From Ammoniphilus sp. YIM 78166 (GTDB lineage: Bacteria; Bacillota; Bacilli; Aneurinibacillales; RAOX-1): a DNA stretch of 64,000 nucleotides. Every line of letters begins with the position of its first letter. Positions within the stretch are counted from its first letter, which is position 1. The position numbers and the translations under genes were made by a program. The stretch covers positions 372,001 to 436,000 of the forward strand of contig NZ_SDLR01000003.1 in assembly GCF_004522215.1 (NCBI RefSeq), written 5' to 3'. This document shows, piece after piece, positions 59,945 to 64,000 of the stretch. The notes beneath the pieces were generated by a model, which worked only from the letters and a program-made list of their open reading frames with translations, did not search any database and was not told where the DNA came from.

Positions 59945-60901
59945 GTGCAGAATGAGTTATCCATTGATACCAAACCGAGATCGACATCCAACCGTATTTT
60001 GGGGATTGAACACAAAAAGCTAAAAAGTGCCTTAACCATCACTTTATTTATTAGCCCCGCCTTCATTATTTACCTGATCTATGTTATTTACCCCATCTTT
60101 GCTACATTTAATTACAGCCTGTTTGAATGGAGAGGAACCCAGGATACCCGAACTTTTATTGGATTGGCCAATTACGTCCAGCTCTTTAACGATCAGGTGT
60201 TTTGGCTGGCTTTAAAAAATAATTTTCTAGTCGTATTTGCATCCGTCTTTATTCAAATCCCTTTAGGGCTTTTGATGGCCCTGATGCTCTTTGCCCCGAT
60301 CCGAATGATTCGCTTTTTCAGTACGATCTATTTCATGCCGTTCCTGATGTCAACGGTTGCCATTGGTTTGTTATGGGTCTTCATCTACGATCCGCTTAAC
60401 GGAACCATGAACCAGCTGCTAAAGGCCTTCGGCGTAGAAAATTGGCAAGTGGCTTGGCTAAGCGACGGAAAAACCGCCATGTTCTCCGTCCTGCTTGTTA
60501 TCGTGTGGCAGTTTGCACCCTTTTATATGATTCTGTTTAAGGCAGCCATCGTCGGAATTGCAGAGGAACTCTATGAGGCTGCGCAAATTGACGGAGCTAA
60601 TAAGTGGCAGCAATTCATCCATATTACCTTACCCCTGCTGATTCCGACCATCGTTTCTTCTTCGATCTTGGCTATCGTAGGATCTCTAAAAACGTTTGAC
60701 TTATTTTACATCATGACCGAAGGCGGTCCGAACAATATGACCGAGCTGATGGGAACGTACATGTATAAGCAAGCATTCAAGTTATACAACATGGGCTATG
60801 CCAGTACGATTGCCTTTATGATGTTTTTCATTGCCTTTATTGTCGTTGCGATTATCCAAGTTATGGAGCATCAACGAAGAAAGAAGGGTGGTTTGCTATG
60901 A
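59945..60901 (+). CDS. sugar ABC transporter permease, MalF type (second)
   Basis: A 318-residue permease with six helices after a cytosolic N-terminus. LFISPAFIIYLIYVIYPIF is the first helix; the EAA loop is ELYEAAQIDGANKWQQFIHITLPLL. GTG start with AGGAGGGGAA upstream. Its ATGA end overlaps the next permease. Confidence 0.92.
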   Translation: MQNELSIDTKPRSTSNRILGIEHKKLKSALTITLFISPAFIIYLIYVIYPIFATFNYSLFEWRGTQDTRTFIGLANYVQLFNDQVFWLALKNNFLVVFASVFIQIPLGLLMALMLFAPIRMIRFFSTIYFMPFLMSTVAIGLLWVFIYDPLNGTMNQLLKAFGVENWQVAWLSDGKTAMFSVLLVIVWQFAPFYMILFKAAIVGIAEELYEAAQIDGANKWQQFIHITLPLLIPTIVSSSILAIVGSLKTFDLFYIMTEGGPNNMTELMGTYMYKQAFKLYNMGYASTIAFMMFFIAFIVVAIIQVMEHQRRKKGGLL

Positions 60902-61722
60902 GTCCGGTGTTGAAAAAAGTGCCCTTGTACCTGATCGCCTTTCTTCTCTTGGCGTTTACAGGCTATCCCTTCCTGTATATGCTAGGCACTTCTTTGAAAT
61001 CAATGCAAGGGTTTTTCGAGTCTCCGTTTTCCATTTTTTCTTCCTCGATCACATTTGAGAATTATCTCGCCGTACTGGAAATGGGAATGACCCATTACTT
61101 TGTGAATAGCGTTATTGTGAGTGTCATTTCCGTCGTCACGGTGGTATTTATATCGGCACTAGCCAGTTACCCGTTAAGCCGTATGCGATTTCGCTTAAAC
61201 CGTACGCTCTTTCTTATCTTCATTTGCGGGATGATGCTGCCTATTCACTCGACCTTGATTCCTACTTTTTTACTGACACAAAAAATGGGACTCTATGATT
61301 CTCTTATGGCGCTCATTGGACCTTATATCGCCTTTGCTATACCGATTTCCATCTTTATTCTGACACAGTTTATGCAGGACATTCCCAAAGAACTGGAAGA
61401 AGCGGCAAGAATTGATGGCTGTACCCATTTCGGCGTGTTTTGGAGAGTGCTTCTTCCTATGATGACACCCGCGCTTGCGACCGTTATCATTTATAATTTC
61501 ATCCATTTGTGGACGGAATTTATCTTTGCCTTAGTATTGTTGACCAGTCCCGAAAATATGACCCTACCGCTTGGATTACAGAAGTTCTATGGTGAGTTTT
61601 CGGTTAACGTGCCTGGATTGATGGCGGCACTTACCCTAGCAAGCTTGCCAATTCTATTAGTCTACTTCTTTGCTCAAGAAAAGGTAGTAAAAGGATTATC
61701 AGGTGGAGCTGTAAAAGGATAA
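60898..61722 (+). CDS. sugar ABC transporter permease, MalG type (second)
   Basis: A 274-residue permease with six helices; EAA loop ELEEAARIDGCTHFGVFWRVLLPMMTPAL. The start overlaps the upstream stop (ATGA), so the two permeases are co-translated. It completes the transporter of the last locus. Confidence 0.92.
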   Translation: MSPVLKKVPLYLIAFLLLAFTGYPFLYMLGTSLKSMQGFFESPFSIFSSSITFENYLAVLEMGMTHYFVNSVIVSVISVVTVVFISALASYPLSRMRFRLNRTLFLIFICGMMLPIHSTLIPTFLLTQKMGLYDSLMALIGPYIAFAIPISIFILTQFMQDIPKELEEAARIDGCTHFGVFWRVLLPMMTPALATVIIYNFIHLWTEFIFALVLLTSPENMTLPLGLQKFYGEFSVNVPGLMAALTLASLPILLVYFFAQEKVVKGLSGGAVKG

Positions 61723-61741
61723 TAGAGATGGAGGATAAAGA

Positions 61742-62833
61742 ATGGATAAAGTAAAAGTAGGCTTAATTGGCTGCGGAATGATTAGTGGCATCTACTTAAA
61801 AAATGCAACAGAAGTCTATAAAACGCTTGAGGTGGTAGCTGTTGCCGACCTGGATCTTCAGCGCGCAAGGTCTAGGGCCGATGAATTTAATATCCCCAAG
61901 GTGTATTCGCCGGAAGAACTCCTAGCCGACCCAGAAATCGAATTGGTCATAAACCTAACGGTTCCACAAGCCCATGCTTCCCTTTGCCTAGCAGCCCTTG
62001 AAGCCGGTAAGCATGTTTATGTGGAAAAGCCGCTTGCGGTCCATCGTGAAGATGGCCTGAAGATTCTTGAGTTGGCAAAATCAAAAGGACTATTAGTTGG
62101 TTCTGCTCCCGACACTTTCCTTGGCGGAGGGATTCAGACGTGCCGCAAATTGGTCGATGACGGCTGGATTGGGGAGCCGATCGCGGCTACAGCCTTCATG
62201 TTAAAACGAGGCCCTGAAGTTTTTCATCCGGAGCCTGACTTTTTCTATCAAGAAGGCGGCGGACCGATGTTTGATATGGGACCCTATTACTTGACGGCAC
62301 TCGTTAATCTGATGGGGCCGATTCGCAGAGTAACGGGTTCGGCTCGCGCCACTTTTGATGAAAGAACGATCATGACGGGACGTCGAGCAGGTCAAAAGGT
62401 TCCCGTTCATACCCCTACCCATATTGCGGGTGTGTTCGACTTCGCAAGCGGAGCCGTGGGTACGATTATTACGAGCTTTGACGTATGGGGTACTCAGCTT
62501 CCGAGAATCGAGGTATATGGAACAGCAGGTACGCTGGTAGTTCCCGATCCGAACACTTTCGGAGGACCGATCTATATTCGCAGACAGGGAGAAACAGAGT
62601 GGTCGCAGGTGCCGTTAACCCATGGTTTTTCGGAGAATAGCAGGGGAATCGGTGCCGCTGAAATGGCTTTTGCGATTCGAAATGGGGGTTCCCACAGGGT
62701 AAATGGTGAACTGGCATACCATGTACTAGATGTCATGCATGCGTTCCTCGAGTCTTCCGATAAGGGGATCCATGTGGAAGTGTCAAGTTATTGCAAGCGG
62801 CCAGAAGCTTTGCCCATGAATTTTTTGAAGTAG
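61742..62833 (+). CDS. Gfo/Idh/MocA-family oxidoreductase (3)
   Basis: A 363-residue paralogue of the protein at 56577: [63 protein letters not shown]. Differences are mainly at the first helix and in the loop after FMLKRGPEVFHPEPD. Keeping two copies in one operon suggests oxidation and reduction steps on related molecules, as in redox-neutral 3-keto routes, which is an inference. GATGGAGG lies before the ATG. Confidence 0.9.
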   Translation: MDKVKVGLIGCGMISGIYLKNATEVYKTLEVVAVADLDLQRARSRADEFNIPKVYSPEELLADPEIELVINLTVPQAHASLCLAALEAGKHVYVEKPLAVHREDGLKILELAKSKGLLVGSAPDTFLGGGIQTCRKLVDDGWIGEPIAATAFMLKRGPEVFHPEPDFFYQEGGGPMFDMGPYYLTALVNLMGPIRRVTGSARATFDERTIMTGRRAGQKVPVHTPTHIAGVFDFASGAVGTIITSFDVWGTQLPRIEVYGTAGTLVVPDPNTFGGPIYIRRQGETEWSQVPLTHGFSENSRGIGAAEMAFAIRNGGSHRVNGELAYHVLDVMHAFLESSDKGIHVEVSSYCKRPEALPMNFLK

Positions 62834-62866
62834 GACGAAAAAAAACATACAAGGAGGAATTATCAT

Positions 62867-63592
62867 ATGAAGAGTGCGTTAATCGTTTGGGGAGGCTGGG
62901 AGGGCCATCAGCCCTCCCAAGTTGCGGAGATTTTTCGTTCGGTGCTAGAGAAAGAAGATTTTCAAGTGGAGGTGTCGGACACGCTCGAATCGTTTGCTGA
63001 CGGGGAGAAGGTAAAAACCTATGACCTCATTGTTCCGGTTTGGACCATGGGGCAAATCGAGAAGCAGTATGTCCGCAATGTCTCATTAGCTGTGCAGGGT
63101 GGGGTAGGCCTGGCCGGATGCCACGGTGGGATGTGCGATACCTTTCGCAACAATGTCGATTGGCAGTTTATGACCGGCGGCAATTGGGTAGCCCATCCTG
63201 GAAATGACGGCGTGGAATACATGGTTAATATCAAGCACAGCTCCAGCCCGCTGCTGGCAGGCATTGAGGATTTTGCAGTCAAAAGCGAACAGTATTATCT
63301 TCATGTTGACCCAGCGGTGGAAGTACTGGCCACGACCCGCTTCCCGATCGTTCCTGGACCGCATGCCACTAACTCTCCGGTGGATATGCCGGTCGTCTGG
63401 ACGAAGCGGTGGGGAGCAGGAAGGGTATTCTATTGTTCGCTCGGACATCAGGCCGATATCATAGAGATGCCTACAGTGAAGGAAATTATGCGCAGGGGAC
63501 TACTCTGGTCAGCGGAGGGTAAGGACCTAGCCGTTAAGACACCTGATCTGGCTGTATTCGAGAGATTTACTGGAATGGGAGATAGTAATTAG
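62867..63592 (+). CDS. ThuA-domain (trehalose utilisation-like) protein
   Basis: A 241-residue ThuA-family protein with a glutamine-amidotransferase-like fold: ALIVWGGWEGHQP at 4-16, YDLIVPVWTMG, GGVGLAGCHGGMCDTF near 80-95, DEYYLH-type EQYYLHVDP and RVFYCSLGHQ near 188-197. ThuA works with the Gfo/Idh protein ThuB in making or handling 3-keto-disaccharides in rhizobia, which fits its place after a Gfo/Idh gene. AAGGAGGAA precedes the ATG. Confidence 0.88.
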   Translation: MKSALIVWGGWEGHQPSQVAEIFRSVLEKEDFQVEVSDTLESFADGEKVKTYDLIVPVWTMGQIEKQYVRNVSLAVQGGVGLAGCHGGMCDTFRNNVDWQFMTGGNWVAHPGNDGVEYMVNIKHSSSPLLAGIEDFAVKSEQYYLHVDPAVEVLATTRFPIVPGPHATNSPVDMPVVWTKRWGAGRVFYCSLGHQADIIEMPTVKEIMRRGLLWSAEGKDLAVKTPDLAVFERFTGMGDSN

Positions 63593-63603
63593 AGCATTCC
63601 GGG

Positions 63604-63632
63604 TTGAAGAGGAGTCCATCTAATTGTATAAT
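63604..63632 (+). promoter_or_regulatory. promoter of the PfpI gene
   Basis: TTGAAG (63604-63609), 17-nt spacer, TATAAT (63627-63632). The arms GTCCAT (63614-63619) and ATGGAC (63631-63636) form an inverted repeat across the -10 box that could be a regulator site. Confidence 0.5.
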
Positions 63633-63658
63633 GGACCCAAAATTAGGAGGTGGGAAAT

Positions 63659-64000
63659 ATGGCACGAGTGGCTTTTTTATTAGCCCCTAACTTTGAAGAC
63701 TCAGAGATGAAAAATCCATATGACGCAATCAGAGAAGCTGGCCATGAAGCTACTGTGGTAGGTATTGAAGGCGGAGTTGAGATTAAGGGAAAGAAGGGAA
63801 CGGCTTACACGAGTGATGTATCCATCAGCGCGATTCATGCTAGTGATTTTGATGCCGTGATCATTCCCGGAGGATCCGCACCCGAGGCGATACGCGTCAA
63901 TGATCAAATGGTTCAATTCGTCAAGGACGCCCATGCCCAAGCAAAGCCGATTGCCGGCATCTGCCACGGTCCCCAGGTGATGATCAGCGCTGATATATTA
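63659..64000 (+). CDS. DJ-1/PfpI-family protein, cut by window edge
   Basis: The first 114 residues of a PfpI/DJ-1 protein. VAFLLAPNFEDSEMKNPYDAI holds the conserved Glu near residue 14, DAVIIPGGSAPE is the typical strand-turn and the nucleophile is Cys in AGICHGPQ at about 104. Members are chaperones, deglycase-like enzymes or peptidases for stress protection against reactive carbonyls. AGGAGGTGGG lies before the ATG, and it has its own promoter, so it may not belong to the sugar operon. The C-terminal third lies outside the window. Confidence 0.9.
   Translation, partial: MARVAFLLAPNFEDSEMKNPYDAIREAGHEATVVGIEGGVEIKGKKGTAYTSDVSISAIHASDFDAVIIPGGSAPEAIRVNDQMVQFVKDAHAQAKPIAGICHGPQVMISADIL

Overview
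The window looks like chromosomal DNA of a low-to-mid GC Gram-positive bacterium, most likely Bacillales (Paenibacillaceae or Bacillaceae type). The reasons are strong AGGAGG-type ribosome sites, TTG/GTG starts, lipobox receptors, several LacI-family regulators with 14-bp palindromic operators, sugar ABC transporters without their own ATPase, and a YhfH-like mini-protein. The species cannot be named from the sequence alone. Almost everything after 5 kb is carbohydrate or sugar-acid catabolism, so the window reads as a catabolic island.

Layout. 0.2-1.9 kb: a putative lipoprotein, an alpha/beta hydrolase and a 38-residue zinc-ribbon protein. 2.2-4.4 kb: a polar amino-acid ABC transporter. 4.6-6.7 kb: a small membrane protein, two decayed genes of a former pectin-type locus (GH105 with an in-frame stop and lost C-terminus; a Gfo/Idh gene with its middle deleted) and a BASS-family transporter. 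7.0-16.7 kb: an eight-gene operon with a TRAP transporter (two receptors, one DctQM pair), a 2-hydroxyacid dehydrogenase, a LarA-type nickel-pincer racemase/epimerase homologue, an enlarged IlvD/Edd dehydratase and a U32-like TIM-barrel protein. 16.8 kb: an IclR regulator. 17.7-28.7 kb: a second eight-gene operon with a KdaD-like dehydratase, SDR, 2,5-dioxopentanoate-type dehydrogenase, FAH hydrolase, YjhG-type xylonate dehydratase, LarE, LarC and a duplicated UxaA-family protein. Both operons carry the same inverted repeat (TTTTA-N5-TAAAA), probably the IclR operator, so they likely form one regulon.

28.9-40.6 kb: an alpha-L-fucoside locus with GH29 and GH151-like fucosidases, a sugar ABC transporter, a LacI regulator, an MDR dehydrogenase and two phytanoyl-CoA-dioxygenase-like oxygenases (one with HEAT repeats). 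40.6-51.1 kb: AraC and LacI regulators divergent from a ten-gene oxidative deoxy-sugar operon (two SDRs, FAH hydrolase, fuconolactonase-like hydrolase, RbsD/FucU-like mutarotase, MFS carrier, SMP-30 lactonase, MoaD-like carrier, tungsten-type aldehyde oxidoreductase). 51.1-52.1 kb: non-coding, with a dispersed palindromic repeat and a 20-21-nt periodic GTGAGCAAA array. 52.1-64.0 kb: two tandem LacI paralogues with six TGTAATSGWTTACA-like operators, sugar isomerases, three Gfo/Idh oxidoreductases, an ABC sugar transporter, a ThuA protein and a PfpI protein cut by the window edge.

How it works together (inference). Fucosidases release L-fucose, which is oxidised to a lactone and acid and then cleaved through 2,4-diketo-3-deoxy-acids. 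The IclR-controlled pair of operons imports free sugar acids through TRAP, may epimerise them with a nickel-pincer enzyme matured by LarE and LarC, dehydrates them and sends them to 2-oxoglutarate or to pyruvate plus a C2/C3 acid. The last locus probably handles glycosides by an oxidation/isomerisation (3-keto-sugar) route. The most notable candidate system is the nickel-pincer sugar-acid pathway with a duplicated UxaA enzyme whose two halves keep complementary active-site motifs.
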